A stretch of 44,526 nucleotides of DNA from positions 1 through 44,526 of the forward strand of contig DASUVX010000092.1 of assembly GCA_036378735.1 (NCBI GenBank), in the 5' to 3' direction. This DNA comes from GCA-003244245 sp036378735. Lineage in GTDB: Bacteria; Actinomycetota; Actinomycetes; Mycobacteriales; Pseudonocardiaceae. Position numbers and translations under genes: made by a program. Shown here in pieces: positions 14,129 to 22,531 of the stretch; position 1 is the stretch's first letter, and every line of letters starts with the position of its first letter. The notes beneath the pieces are model-generated. The model was given only the letters and a program-made list of their open reading frames with translations, was not told the DNA's origin and ran no database searches.

Positions 14129-15211
14129 CTAGGGGAGGTAGGAGGTGTCGTTGACCAGCCTGACGATGGCGGGCCCGTCGGGATAGAACTCCGCCACCGA
14201 CAGCGATGCGATGTCCAGGTGGAGGCGGTGCAACAGCGATGGCCCGGCGTCCAGTGCCATCCGCAATAGCGATTTGATCGGCGTCACGTGGCTGACCACT
14301 ACCAGCGTGGCGGCGCCATGCTCGGCGATCAGCTGGTCACGTACCCGGCGGACCCTGCGATGAACCGAGTCCATGCTCTCGCCGTCCGGTGGCGCCACCG
14401 AGGTGTCGGTGAGCCACCTGGAGTGCAGGTCCGGATCGCGTGCACTGGCCTCGGCGAAGGTCAGCCCATCCCACGCCCCGAAATCAGCCTCTATCAGTCC
14501 ATCGTGGACGCGCAGTGGCACGCCCAGCGCGCCGGCTACGGGCTCCGCGGTTTGCCTCGCCCGCAGCATCGGAGAGCTGACGACCGCGGCGACATCGCCG
14601 GCGCTGGACAGCCGAGCAGCGGCCGCCGCAGCTTGGCGCTCACCCAACTCGGTGAGCGGCCGGTCTGCGCGCCCGGAGTAGCGACCCTGCGCAGAGAACT
14701 CTGTCTGCCCGTGCCGCAGCATCAGCAGCCGAGTCGGCGAGCCGGTGGTACCGGTCCAGCGTGGCGGGGACGCGCTCGCTTCAACGGGGTTGCGGGCCAC
14801 GCCGGCCTGGGCGTCCATCGCCTCGTTGGCCAACCGATCGGCGTGCGCGTTGCGGGCCCGCGGTATCCAGGTGTAGGTGACGGCGCCGAGCTCACGGGCC
14901 AGTCCGGCCGCCTCACCGGCCAGCGGACGCAAGTGCGGTTGTTTGACCTGCCAGCGCCCGCTCATCTGCTCGACGACCAGCTTGGAATCCATCCGCACCT
15001 CGGCGGCGGCCGCACCTTCCTTGAGCGCGGCCCGGAGCCCGGCGATAAGGCCCGAATACTCCGCGACGTTGTTAGTGGTGTGTCCCAGGCCTCCGTACGC
15101 CTCGGCGAGTAACTCCCCGGTGTCGGCGTCTCGAACCACCGCGCCGTACCCGGCTGGTCCGGGGTTGCCTCGGGAACCGCCGTCTGCTTCGACGATCACT
15201 CGCCGGGTCAC
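14129..15211 (-). CDS. Bifunctional RNase HI / histidine (acid) phosphatase, Rv2228c-like
   Basis: 360 residues in two domains. The N-terminal type I RNase H (1–135) removes the RNA strand of RNA:DNA hybrids; its acidic residues are visible in VEADGGSRGNPGPAGYG, NVAEYSGLIAGL, RMDSKLVVEQM and the terminal NAHADRLANEAM. The C-terminal phosphoglycerate-mutase-like domain (about 160–360) starts LLMLRHGQTEFSAQGRYSG, with the RHG phosphohistidine, and has VSHVTPIK as the second His. In M. tuberculosis the orthologous fusion has alpha-ribazole phosphatase activity, linking it to cobalamin synthesis. GTG 15211 overlaps the stop of the zinc-ribbon gene (GTGA), showing translational coupling. Confidence 0.94.
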   Translation of the reverse strand: MTRRVIVEADGGSRGNPGPAGYGAVVRDADTGELLAEAYGGLGHTTNNVAEYSGLIAGLRAALKEGAAAAEVRMDSKLVVEQMSGRWQVKQPHLRPLAGEAAGLARELGAVTYTWIPRARNAHADRLANEAMDAQAGVARNPVEASASPPRWTGTTGSPTRLLMLRHGQTEFSAQGRYSGRADRPLTELGERQAAAAAARLSSAGDVAAVVSSPMLRARQTAEPVAGALGVPLRVHDGLIEADFGAWDGLTFAEASARDPDLHSRWLTDTSVAPPDGESMDSVHRRVRRVRDQLIAEHGAATLVVVSHVTPIKSLLRMALDAGPSLLHRLHLDIASLSVAEFYPDGPAIVRLVNDTSYLP

Positions 15212-15948
15212 AGGCCGGACTCCGCGGTACGCACCAGCACCACGCCACACTCTTCGCAGCGCAGCACCTGGTCAGCGGCTGCCTCCCGGAGGTGCCCGAC
15301 CGCGGTCCGGTCCAGCTCCAGCCGGCAGGCGCCACAACGGCCCTCCTGCAACAACGCCGCGCCGGTACCGTTGCGGGCCCGGATCCGCTCATAAAGCGCG
15401 ACCAGTTCGGTGGGCAGCTCATTGATGATGGTCTGCCGCTCCTGGTTGCGACGCTGCTCGGTGGCGTCAAGATCCGCCAGCGCGTCATCCCGGCGGCGGA
15501 TGGCATCCAGGTGGCGCCGTTCAAGGTCGGCGAGCGCGGCACTGCCCCGCTCCAGGTCACTGTCGATGGCCTCGCGCCGCTCCATCACCTCGAGCAGATC
15601 GTCCTCCAGTACGGTTTGGCGACGTCGCAGCGTGGCCAATTCATGTTGCAAATCTTCCAGCTGCTTGCCGGAGGAGATCGACCCGGAATCCAGCAGCCCG
15701 CGATCACGCTCTCCTCTGGCCCGAACCTGGTCAATCTCCGCCTCCAGCTTGCGGATGTCGCGGTCCAGGTCGGACGCGGCGGTCTCCGCGGCGACCAACG
15801 AGTCCCGGCCGGCTCTTAAGCTCTTGTCGGCCTGCTCGATTTCGGCCAGCTCGGGCAGCGACCGGCGACGGTGCGCGGCGCGGGTCAGCTCGGCGTCCAC
15901 CGCGGCCAGATCAAGCAGCCGGCGTTGTGCGGCGGGATCGGCGTTCAC
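15208..15948 (-). CDS. Coiled-coil protein with C-terminal C4 zinc ribbon (Rv2229c-like)
   Basis: 246 residues. A long antiparallel coiled coil (about 15–175, rich in Leu, Glu, Arg and Gln) is followed by a zinc ribbon with CGACRLELDR and CEECGVVLVR, supplying four Cys ligands. This family is conserved in actinobacteria next to the RNase H/phosphatase and Nif3 genes. Its biochemical role is not established; nucleic-acid binding is plausible. GTG 15948 is chosen because it overlaps the Nif3 stop as GTGA and removes an Arg-rich leader of 42 codons that does not look like protein. Confidence 0.9.
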   Translation of the reverse strand: MNADPAAQRRLLDLAAVDAELTRAAHRRRSLPELAEIEQADKSLRAGRDSLVAAETAASDLDRDIRKLEAEIDQVRARGERDRGLLDSGSISSGKQLEDLQHELATLRRRQTVLEDDLLEVMERREAIDSDLERGSAALADLERRHLDAIRRRDDALADLDATEQRRNQERQTIINELPTELVALYERIRARNGTGAALLQEGRCGACRLELDRTAVGHLREAAADQVLRCEECGVVLVRTAESGL

Positions 15949-16778
15949 CGCGGGACCCTCCCAGGTGGCTGCGCCGAGCCGATCGTCCAGGGATCGGTGC
16001 GGCGATACGAAACGTGAACATCGACCGTACCGCCGAGAGCGCAGCCCAGCACCGTCGCGGCCTGCTCGCACCACGGGTGCTCGCTAGCCCAGTGGGCGAC
16101 GTCCACCAGGGCCGGACCTCCGGCGGCCAAGTGTTCGGACGCCGGGTGATGCCGCAGGTCGGCGGTGACGAACGCGTCGACCCCAGCGGCGCTGGCGACG
16201 CCGAGTAGCGAGTCTCCTGCACCGCCGCACACCGCCACCGTGGTCACCATGCGCCGTGGATCGCCACCCGCCCGTACGCCCCACGCAGTCTCGGGCAGCG
16301 TGGCACGCACCCGGTCGGTGAATGCCCGCAGGGACTCGGGTTGGGGCAGCTCGCAGATTCGCCCGAGACCGGTGCGTGAGGTTTCGTCACGAGGGTCGAG
16401 CACACCGGTGACCCGCAGCCCCAGCACGTGGGCCAGCGCGTCGGACACTCCCGGGTCGGCCGCGTCGGCGTTGGTATGCGCGCAAAACAGCCCAACCCCA
16501 GCGCGAACCAGCCGATGCACCAGACCGCCTTTCGGGTCGTCGGCGGGCACCCCGTGCACGCCCCGCAGCAGCAACGGATGGTGAGTGACCAGTAGTTGGG
16601 CATCGTGCTCCAGCGCCTCGGCAATGGTCTCGGCGATCGGGTCTACCGCAATCAGCACGCGGTGCACCGGCTCGGCCGGATCGCCGCAGACCAACCCGAC
16701 CGCGTCCCAGCTCTCGGCCAGCGCCGGCGGGTAGGCCGCCTCCAACGCAGCGACCACGTCACGCACGGTCGCAGTCAT
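15945..16778 (-). CDS. Nif3-like dinuclear metal-centre protein (Rv2230c-like)
   Basis: 277 residues of the Nif3/YbgI (GTP cyclohydrolase I type 2-like) family, a toroidal hexamer with two metal ions per subunit. Metal ligands can be seen in LLVTHHPLLLRG (His-His), CAHTNADAADPG (His, Asp) and near the C-terminus DVAHWASEHPWCEQ (His, Glu). The core CGGAGDSLL and DAFVTADLRHH segments are also family-typical. The cellular substrate is unknown. The ATG overlaps the cobC stop by 4 bases (ATGA), so cobC, Nif3, zinc ribbon and RNase H form one operon. Confidence 0.93.
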   Translation of the reverse strand: MTATVRDVVAALEAAYPPALAESWDAVGLVCGDPAEPVHRVLIAVDPIAETIAEALEHDAQLLVTHHPLLLRGVHGVPADDPKGGLVHRLVRAGVGLFCAHTNADAADPGVSDALAHVLGLRVTGVLDPRDETSRTGLGRICELPQPESLRAFTDRVRATLPETAWGVRAGGDPRRMVTTVAVCGGAGDSLLGVASAAGVDAFVTADLRHHPASEHLAAGGPALVDVAHWASEHPWCEQAATVLGCALGGTVDVHVSYRRTDPWTIGSAQPPGRVPR

Positions 16779-17806
16779 GACGCCGCCAGCGCCAGGCGCA
16801 GACCGTCGACCAGCGCACCGGCCAGGTGTGGAGGCCGGACTGCCACCCGTAGATGATCGGGTGTGAGACCGGGAAACGTGTCACCGCGCCGCACCGCGAT
16901 ACCGGCACCGGCAAGCGCGGCCCGGATGCGCGGTCCATCTGGTACCCGCAGGAGCAGGAAAGGTGCCGCGGCCGGCTGATGCACCGCGACCCCGGGCAAC
17001 CCGGCCAGCCGGTTAGCCATCCACTCCCGATGCCGGGTGATCTGGGCCGCCGCGGCAGTGGCGTCGGCGACCGCGGTCGGCGCGCAGCACGCCTGCACCG
17101 CCTCCAGTACCAGCGTGCCCACCGGCCAGGGTGGGCGCGGTGCGGCGAGCCGAGCCAGCAGCTCCGGTGGGCCCAGCGCGTAACCGGCCCGCAGCCCCGG
17201 CAGGGCCCAGGTCTTGGTGAGGCTGCGAAATACCAGCAGGCCGGGGGTCTCGCGATCGGAAGCCAACGATTCCCGTTCGCCGGGCACTGCATCACCGAAA
17301 GCCTCGTCCACCACGAGCACCCGGCCGGGCTGGGCCAGCGCCCGCACGACCTCGGCCGGATGCAGCACAGAAGTCGGGTTCGTGGGATTGCCGAGTACGA
17401 CCAGGTCGGCGTCGCCGGGGATCCGCTCCGGTTGCAACCGGTAGTCGATATCAGTGGGCACCCGACGGACCGGTATGCCGGCTCTGCGCAGGGCGACCTC
17501 GGGTTCGGTGAACGACGGGTGCACCACGGCGGCCGATCGGGGCGCCAACGCGGGCAGCAGGGCGAAGCCTTCCGCAACTCCGCCGAGCACGAGCACCTCA
17601 GCCGGATCGCGGCCATGCCGGGCGGCCACCGCAGCCCGGGCAGCGGCGTCCTGCGCAGTCGAGGGGTAGCTGCCCAACCCGTCCAACGCCGCGGCCAGCC
17701 GAGCGCGCAACCACGCCGGAGGCCGGCTGCCCCGCACGTTGACCGCGAAGTCGAGCAGCCCCGGCGCGGCGTCGACATCACCGTGATGACGCAGCAGCTG
17801 ATCCAT
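16775..17806 (-). CDS. cobC: CobC-like PLP-dependent aminotransferase / threonine-phosphate decarboxylase
   Basis: 343 residues, fold type I PLP enzyme. The PLP-binding Lys is in FRSLTKTWALPGLRAGY. Other cofactor contacts are VLGNPTNPTS (Asn), VLVVDEAFGDAVPG (Asp) and the final LRVAVRPP (Arg for the substrate carboxylate). It resembles Rv2231c; CobC/CobD-type enzymes make aminopropanol phosphate for the cobalamin nucleotide loop, consistent with cbiB/cobD nearby and the alpha-ribazole-phosphatase-type domain in the same operon. An amino-acid aminotransferase activity cannot be excluded. It is the first gene of the minus-strand operon and is divergent from ptpA. Confidence 0.88.
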   Translation of the reverse strand: MDQLLRHHGDVDAAPGLLDFAVNVRGSRPPAWLRARLAAALDGLGSYPSTAQDAAARAAVAARHGRDPAEVLVLGGVAEGFALLPALAPRSAAVVHPSFTEPEVALRRAGIPVRRVPTDIDYRLQPERIPGDADLVVLGNPTNPTSVLHPAEVVRALAQPGRVLVVDEAFGDAVPGERESLASDRETPGLLVFRSLTKTWALPGLRAGYALGPPELLARLAAPRPPWPVGTLVLEAVQACCAPTAVADATAAAAQITRHREWMANRLAGLPGVAVHQPAAAPFLLLRVPDGPRIRAALAGAGIAVRRGDTFPGLTPDHLRVAVRPPHLAGALVDGLRLALAAS

Positions 17807-17909
17807 GTGGACATCAACGCTAGCGCGCGTCAGCGTTCGTGGGCCTCGCCTGCCCTGGTGTACTCGTCAAAGCCGGGTGGCTCAGACTGGCCGGGTGGAG
17901 GCTCGTAAG

Positions 17910-18371
17910 GTGCTCAGTGTCTGCTTCGTGTGCACCGGGAACATCTGCCGCTCCCCGATGGCTGAAATGGTGTTCACCGACGTCCTGCGCAAGGAAGGTC
18001 TGGCCCATCGGGTGCGGGTGAGCAGCGCCGGAACCGCTCCATGGAATGTCGGTAATCCCGCCGACCCGCGCACCGCGGAGGCGCTGCGTCGGTCGGGTTA
18101 CGACTGCACGCATACCGCCGCCCAACTCAGCGCCCAGCACCTGTCCGCCGACTTGCTGGTGGCGCTGGACTACGGTCATTTCACGACACTGCGCCGGATG
18201 GTCCGCGATCCGAAACGGGTGGTGCTGCTGCGATCGTTCGACCGGGCCGCCGGGCGGGACCTCGACGTGCCAGACCCGTACTTCGGCGGTGAGCCCGGTT
18301 TCGACGAGGTGCTGCGCATGGTGCGCGCTGCGATGCCCGGGTTGGTGGCGTGGGTGCGAGAGCGGTTGTGA
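17910..18371 (+). CDS. ptpA: Low-molecular-weight protein tyrosine phosphatase
   Basis: 153 residues. The CX5R(S) loop is FVCTGNICRSPMAE at the N-terminus (Cys8, Arg14), and the general acid Asp is in DVPDPYFGG. The fold and length match LMW-PTPs such as M. tuberculosis PtpA (Rv2234), which dephosphorylates protein tyrosines. GTG 17910 is preferred because GGAGG lies eight bases upstream; GTG 17895 would add five residues. The partner tyrosine kinase gene ptkA, which precedes ptpA in M. tuberculosis, is absent here. The stop overlaps the next start as GTGA. Confidence 0.92.
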   Translation: MLSVCFVCTGNICRSPMAEMVFTDVLRKEGLAHRVRVSSAGTAPWNVGNPADPRTAEALRRSGYDCTHTAAQLSAQHLSADLLVALDYGHFTTLRRMVRDPKRVVLLRSFDRAAGRDLDVPDPYFGGEPGFDEVLRMVRAAMPGLVAWVRERL

Positions 18372-19213
18372 GGTCTCCGGCTGAGGCCGTCGCTGCCATT
18401 ACCGGCCAGCGGGTGCGTGCTGCGACGCCTCGGGGCGCCATCTGGCTTGCCGAGCTGGGTGACGGGCGCACCGCGGTGGCCAAGCGGGGGCAGGCCGGGC
18501 AGGTGCAGGCCGAGGCGGCGGGGCTGCGTTGGTTGCAGGTGCCTGGTGGCCCCCCGGTGCCGCAGGTCTACGGACATGACGACCAGTGGCTGATCACCGA
18601 ATACGTACCAGCTGGCCGGATGGATGGTGCGGGGTCCGAGCGGCTGGGGCGCGAGTTGGCCGCGCTGCACCGGGCGGGGGCGCCAACCTTCGGCGCTGCA
18701 CCGCCGGGCGGACCGCAACGGGCGTGGATCGGCGCCGCTCCGATGGTCAACGTCGGTGGCGCCCGGTGGCCGCAGTGGTACGCCGAGCACCGGGTGCTGC
18801 GCTATCTGCGCAGTGCAGTGGACAACGGGGCGGTCGGCGCAGCCGGGGCCCGCGCTGTGCGCCGCACCTGCGAACGGATCGAGGAGCTGGCCGGGCCGGA
18901 CGAACCCCCGGCGCGGCTACACGGTGACCTGTGGTCGGGCAACGTGCATGCCGGCGCCGACGGGCGGGCGTGGCTGCTCGATCCGGCCGCGCACGGTGGG
19001 CACCGGGAAACCGATCTGGCGATGCTCGCACTGTTCGGCTGGCCGAACTTGGAGCGGTTGCTCGCCGGTTACACCGACGTCGCCCCGTTGGCCCCGGGTT
19101 GGCAGCAGCGGGTGCCATTGCACCAACTGTTCCCGTTGCTGGTGCACGCGGTGTTGTTCGGTGGCGGCTACGGCGAGCGCGCGGCCGCCGCCGCCCGGGC
19201 GGCGTACCAGTAG
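18368..19213 (+). CDS. Fructosamine / ketosamine-3-kinase family protein
   Basis: 281 residues of the aminoglycoside-phosphotransferase-like fold. Motifs: VAKRGQAGQVQAEAAGLRWL (nucleotide-binding Lys and helix C Glu), WLITEYVP hinge, the catalytic loop RLHGDLWSGN and the metal-binding LLDPAAHGGHRETDLAM. Fructosamine kinases phosphorylate sugar adducts on proteins or free amines so that they fall off, a deglycation repair activity. It starts at GTG 18368, overlapping the ptpA stop, so the two are translationally coupled. The substrate is not proven by sequence. Confidence 0.9.
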   Translation: MRSPAEAVAAITGQRVRAATPRGAIWLAELGDGRTAVAKRGQAGQVQAEAAGLRWLQVPGGPPVPQVYGHDDQWLITEYVPAGRMDGAGSERLGRELAALHRAGAPTFGAAPPGGPQRAWIGAAPMVNVGGARWPQWYAEHRVLRYLRSAVDNGAVGAAGARAVRRTCERIEELAGPDEPPARLHGDLWSGNVHAGADGRAWLLDPAAHGGHRETDLAMLALFGWPNLERLLAGYTDVAPLAPGWQQRVPLHQLFPLLVHAVLFGGGYGERAAAAARAAYQ

Positions 19214-19232
19214 TACCGGCTACCGTGGTGGC

Positions 19233-20030
19233 ATGCGGTGGCGATTCCTCCTGCGCCCGGGCTGGCTGGCGCTGATCGCAGGGGTGATCTGCTTCACCAT
19301 CGCAGCGTTCACCCTGCTGGCGCCGTGGCAGTTCCGCCGTGCGGCTGAGCGCGCGGACCGCAACACCGCCATCGAGCATTCCTTCAGCACGCCACCACGC
19401 CCGTTACGCGACGTGCTGGCTAGCCACGCTGAACCCGACAAGGCCACCGAGTGGCGACCGGTTCAGGCCAGCGGGCACTACCTACCCAGCGCTGAGATGG
19501 TCGTCCGGCTGCGTACCGTGCAGGGTGAGCCGGCCTACGAGGTCGTGGTTCCGATGCAGCTGGCCGACGGCTCGTACCTGCTGGTTGACCGGGGCTATCT
19601 ACGCCCGGCAGAAGGCGTACGGATCCCGAGCTACCCGCCGGCGCCGGGTGGCGAAGTCTCCGTGACGGGCCGGCTCCGAGCTGATGAGCAGGACCCGCAA
19701 GGCGGCACGGTCGTGCAGCAGGACGGTCACCGGCAGATCTATGCGGTGAGCAGCCGCACGGTAAGCGCCGCCACCGGCGTGCGACTGGAGCCGGGCTACC
19801 TGCAGCTGATGGACGGCTCCCCAGGGGCGCTGTCCGCGCTACCGCTTCCACAACTAGACGCCGGACCGTCGTTCGTCTACGCCCTGCAGTGGATCGCGTT
19901 CGGCACGATGGCCCCGCTCGGGCTGATCTACTTCGCGTGGCGGGAAGCGACCGAACGGCGCCGCGAGGACAACTGGTCCCCGGATGCCGGCGATACCTTG
20001 CAGCACTCGCCGAGCGCGGCTGGGTTGTGA
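19233..20030 (+). CDS. SURF1-family cytochrome oxidase assembly protein
   Basis: 265 residues with the SURF1 layout: an N-terminal helix (LALIAGVICFTIAAFTLL) directly followed by APWQFRRAAER, a large extracytoplasmic domain with VVPMQLADGSYLLVDRGYL, and a C-terminal helix (YALQWIAFGTMAPLGLIYF). SURF1 proteins help insert haem a into the aa3-type cytochrome c oxidase. The order ptpA–SURF1–cobD is the same as Rv2234–Rv2236c. ATG 19233 lies 20 bases after the kinase gene; the longer open frame upstream overlaps that gene and is not used. Confidence 0.92.
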   Translation: MRWRFLLRPGWLALIAGVICFTIAAFTLLAPWQFRRAAERADRNTAIEHSFSTPPRPLRDVLASHAEPDKATEWRPVQASGHYLPSAEMVVRLRTVQGEPAYEVVVPMQLADGSYLLVDRGYLRPAEGVRIPSYPPAPGGEVSVTGRLRADEQDPQGGTVVQQDGHRQIYAVSSRTVSAATGVRLEPGYLQLMDGSPGALSALPLPQLDAGPSFVYALQWIAFGTMAPLGLIYFAWREATERRREDNWSPDAGDTLQHSPSAAGL

Positions 20031-20044
20031 CGGGCAGCTGGCCG

Positions 20045-20977
20045 CTAGCACCGGATACCGCTCACCAGCGCCGCAAGCGCTGCGGCGGCGAGCCCGATCA
20101 CCCGCGACAACTCGACTCCCCGGGTGAGGTCACCGGCGTCGGGCGTGCGACCGTGGCCCATCACCGGCCGCTGTTCGATGCCGTGCCGATACTGGGTACG
20201 GCCCCCCAATCGCACTTCCAGCGCCCCGGCGAACGCCGCTTCGACCTGCCCGGCGTTGGGGCTGGGATGCCCGGCCGCGTCACGGCGCCAGGCCTCCCAC
20301 GCACTGCGGGCCGAACCGCCCACCAGGGGCGCGCAGAGGGTGGTCAACCCAGCAGTGGCTCGGGACGGCAGCAGGTTGGCCACGTCATCCAGCCGGGCCG
20401 CAGCCCAACCGAAGCGCCGGTACCGCGGCGAGCGGTACCCGACCATCGCATCCAGGGTGTTCACCGCGCGGTAGGCGAGCAACCCCGGCACTCCGGCAAC
20501 CGCACCCCAGATCAGCGGAGCGACGACGGCGTCGGAGGTGTTCTCGGCGATCGACTCCACGCTCGCCCTGGCTATACCGGCCAGATCAAGACTGGCCGGA
20601 TCCCGACCGCACAGGTGGGGTAGCCGGGACCGGGCGCTGTCGAGGTCCCCCGCGTCCAGCGCCCGGGCCATCGCCGCACCTTCCTCGGCCAGCGAGGCCG
20701 CGCCCAGCGCAACCCAGGTGGCCAGCGCGGTGGCTGCCGTTTGCAGGACAGCGCGCCCGCGACCGGCCCGTTCCAGCAGACCGCCGGCCGCCGCAGCAGC
20801 ACCGACCAGGGCGCCGGTGTAGATCACGCCGGCCAGCTCGTGTTCGGTATACCAGGTGCGTTCGGTCCTGCCGGCGAGCCGACCGAATGCAGCGACCGGG
20901 TGATAGCGAGGGGGATCGCCGAACGCGGCGTCGGCGGCGACGCCGAGCAGCAACCCGATCGCGCGCGCTGCACCCAC
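20045..20977 (-). CDS. cobD: Adenosylcobinamide-phosphate synthase (CbiB/CobD)
   Basis: Joins aminopropanol (phosphate) to adenosylcobyric acid in cobalamin synthesis, at the membrane. 310 residues with several hydrophobic segments; family motifs are AADAAFGDPPRYHPVAAFG, the SVESIAENTSDAVVAPL core, the NTLDAMVGYRSPRYRRFGWA loop and PSPNAGQVEAAFAGAL. GTG 20977 is chosen because GGGGG sits seven bases upstream; a longer open frame overlapping matB is not protein-like. It follows matB by 37 bases on the same strand and is convergent with SURF1, 14 bases away. Confidence 0.93.
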   Translation of the reverse strand: MGAARAIGLLLGVAADAAFGDPPRYHPVAAFGRLAGRTERTWYTEHELAGVIYTGALVGAAAAAGGLLERAGRGRAVLQTAATALATWVALGAASLAEEGAAMARALDAGDLDSARSRLPHLCGRDPASLDLAGIARASVESIAENTSDAVVAPLIWGAVAGVPGLLAYRAVNTLDAMVGYRSPRYRRFGWAAARLDDVANLLPSRATAGLTTLCAPLVGGSARSAWEAWRRDAAGHPSPNAGQVEAAFAGALEVRLGGRTQYRHGIEQRPVMGHGRTPDAGDLTRGVELSRVIGLAAAALAALVSGIRC

Positions 20978-21014
20978 TGCTCGACCCCCGGATGTCCGCA
21001 CCGAAGCGGACACC

Positions 21015-22484
21015 CTACTGGTGCTTCCGGGTGCCCACCCGACGGGTGCTGACCAGCTCGTTCTTCCGGATTTTGCCCATCTCATTGCGGGGCAACGCGG
21101 TGACGAAATGCACCACCCGCGGTCGCTTGTGCGGGGCGAGCAGGCCGGCGACGTGGCTCGCGAGTTCCGGCGCATCGGGCGGTGGGTCGCTGCCGGTGAC
21201 CACCCAGGCCACCACCCGCTCTCCGAGGTCCGGGTCAGGCTCTCCGGTGACGGCCGCTTCGACCACCCCGGGGTGCTCCAGCAAAGCGTTCTCGACCTCT
21301 CCCGCGCCGATCCGGTACCCACCGCTGGAGATCAGATCTGTGCTGCGGCGCCCGACCAGCTGCAGATAGCCATCCGCGCCGCGGGTGGCGAGATCCCCGG
21401 TACGCAACCAGCCGCCGTTCATCACCTCAGCGGTGGCATCGGGCCGATTGAGATAGCCCTGAAACAACGTGGGGCCAGCGACTTCGATCTCCCCGACAGT
21501 CTCGTCGTCCGAATCCTCGAGGATTGCGCCGGAGTCGTCGACCAGCCGAAGCGCCACCGGCTCCAACGGCGGCCCGACGGTGGCCGCCCGGCGCGGTCCG
21601 TCCGCCCGCACCGCGCAAGTGATCAGTGACTCGGTCATCCCGTATCGCTGCACCACGTGCTGCCCGGTCACCGCCGCGATTCGGTCGTGATCGCGCACGG
21701 ACAGCGCGGCGGAGCCCGAGACGAGCAGCCGGGCGCGCCCCAGCGCCGCAGCCACCTGGGAATCCCGCTCAGCTGCGTCCGCTAACCGGTGGTACATCGT
21801 CGGCACCCCGAAAAACATCGTCGCGGCGCCGGCCAGTTCCTTGGCCACCTCGCCGACCGAGAACGAACCAAGGTGATGCAGCGCGCCGCCGAGCCGCAGC
21901 GGTCCCAGCACACCGAGCACCAGGCCATGCACGTGAAACAGCGGCAACGCATGCAGCAGGACGTCGTCGGCGCTCCACCGCCAGGCTGCGGCCAGCGCGT
22001 CCAGGTCGGCGGCGAGCGCACGCCGTGGCAACACAACCCCCTTGGGCGGACCGGTAGTGCCCGACGTATAAACGATCAGCGCCGGCGACTCGGGATCCGG
22101 CTCGGGTGGCAGGAGATCGTCTGCTGCCCGCAGGTCGACATCGACCCGCGGTAGTGCGCGCAGCGGATCCGGCAGCGCGGCTTCGCGGGTCGTGACAACC
22201 AGGTCAGGGCGCGCGTCGGAGACGACATGGCGCGCCTCGCGGCTACCGAGCCGCGGGTTGATCGGTACTGCCGGTGTCCCAGCCATCAGCGCTGCCACTA
22301 CTGCCACGCAGGTCTCCAGCTGCGGTGTAGCCCAGATCGCCACCCGGGTGGCGCCGGACAATCGCCTGGCCAGCGCCGCTGCCACCACTGGCAGTTCTCG
22401 ATAGGTCACCGAATGCTGCCCGAATCGCAACGCGACGGCATCAGTGGGATGACGCAATGCAGGGAACAATGTGGGGATACCCAC
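21015..22484 (-). CDS. matB: Malonyl-CoA synthetase-like AMP-forming ligase
   Basis: 489 residues, ANL superfamily. The P-loop is VYTSGTTGPPKG, followed by ALPLFHVHGLVLG, QRYGMTES and WLRTGDLA, with the late catalytic Lys in NEMGKIRK. The overall sequence closely follows Streptomyces MatB: the LFPAL start, the RVAIWATPQLETCVAVVAAL block and the FFGVPTMYHR segment are shared. MatB activates malonate or methylmalonate to CoA thioesters, feeding polyketide or fatty-acid extender units. No malonate decarboxylase is adjacent. It is divergent from the MFS gene, 47 bases apart, suggesting shared control, possibly malonate uptake. Confidence 0.85.
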   Translation of the reverse strand: MGIPTLFPALRHPTDAVALRFGQHSVTYRELPVVAAALARRLSGATRVAIWATPQLETCVAVVAALMAGTPAVPINPRLGSREARHVVSDARPDLVVTTREAALPDPLRALPRVDVDLRAADDLLPPEPDPESPALIVYTSGTTGPPKGVVLPRRALAADLDALAAAWRWSADDVLLHALPLFHVHGLVLGVLGPLRLGGALHHLGSFSVGEVAKELAGAATMFFGVPTMYHRLADAAERDSQVAAALGRARLLVSGSAALSVRDHDRIAAVTGQHVVQRYGMTESLITCAVRADGPRRAATVGPPLEPVALRLVDDSGAILEDSDDETVGEIEVAGPTLFQGYLNRPDATAEVMNGGWLRTGDLATRGADGYLQLVGRRSTDLISSGGYRIGAGEVENALLEHPGVVEAAVTGEPDPDLGERVVAWVVTGSDPPPDAPELASHVAGLLAPHKRPRVVHFVTALPRNEMGKIRKNELVSTRRVGTRKHQ

Positions 22485-22508
22485 TAGCAGTCCTTTCGAG
22501 ATCGTTGT

Positions 22509-22527
22509 TGAACTAAGGTAATGTTCA
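22509..22527. promoter_or_regulatory. Candidate operator in the matB–MFS divergent spacer
   Basis: TGAAC and GTTCA form 5-bp inverted arms around an A/T-rich 9-bp centre that includes TAAGGTAAT. The spacer is only 47 bp, so the promoters of both genes must overlap here. The arms are short and this is a suggestion only; a GntR or TetR-type site is possible. Confidence 0.35.
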
Positions 22528-22531
22528 CACC

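Noticed and set aside
16759..17817. 352-codon minus-strand frame overlapping cobC
   Set aside because: Cys/Trp/Arg-rich composition typical of a shifted frame in GC-rich DNA; cobC has the PLP motifs.
20978..21322. Upstream extension of cobD
   Set aside because: Overlaps the matB 3' end; composition is not protein-like and a good ribosome site precedes GTG 20977.
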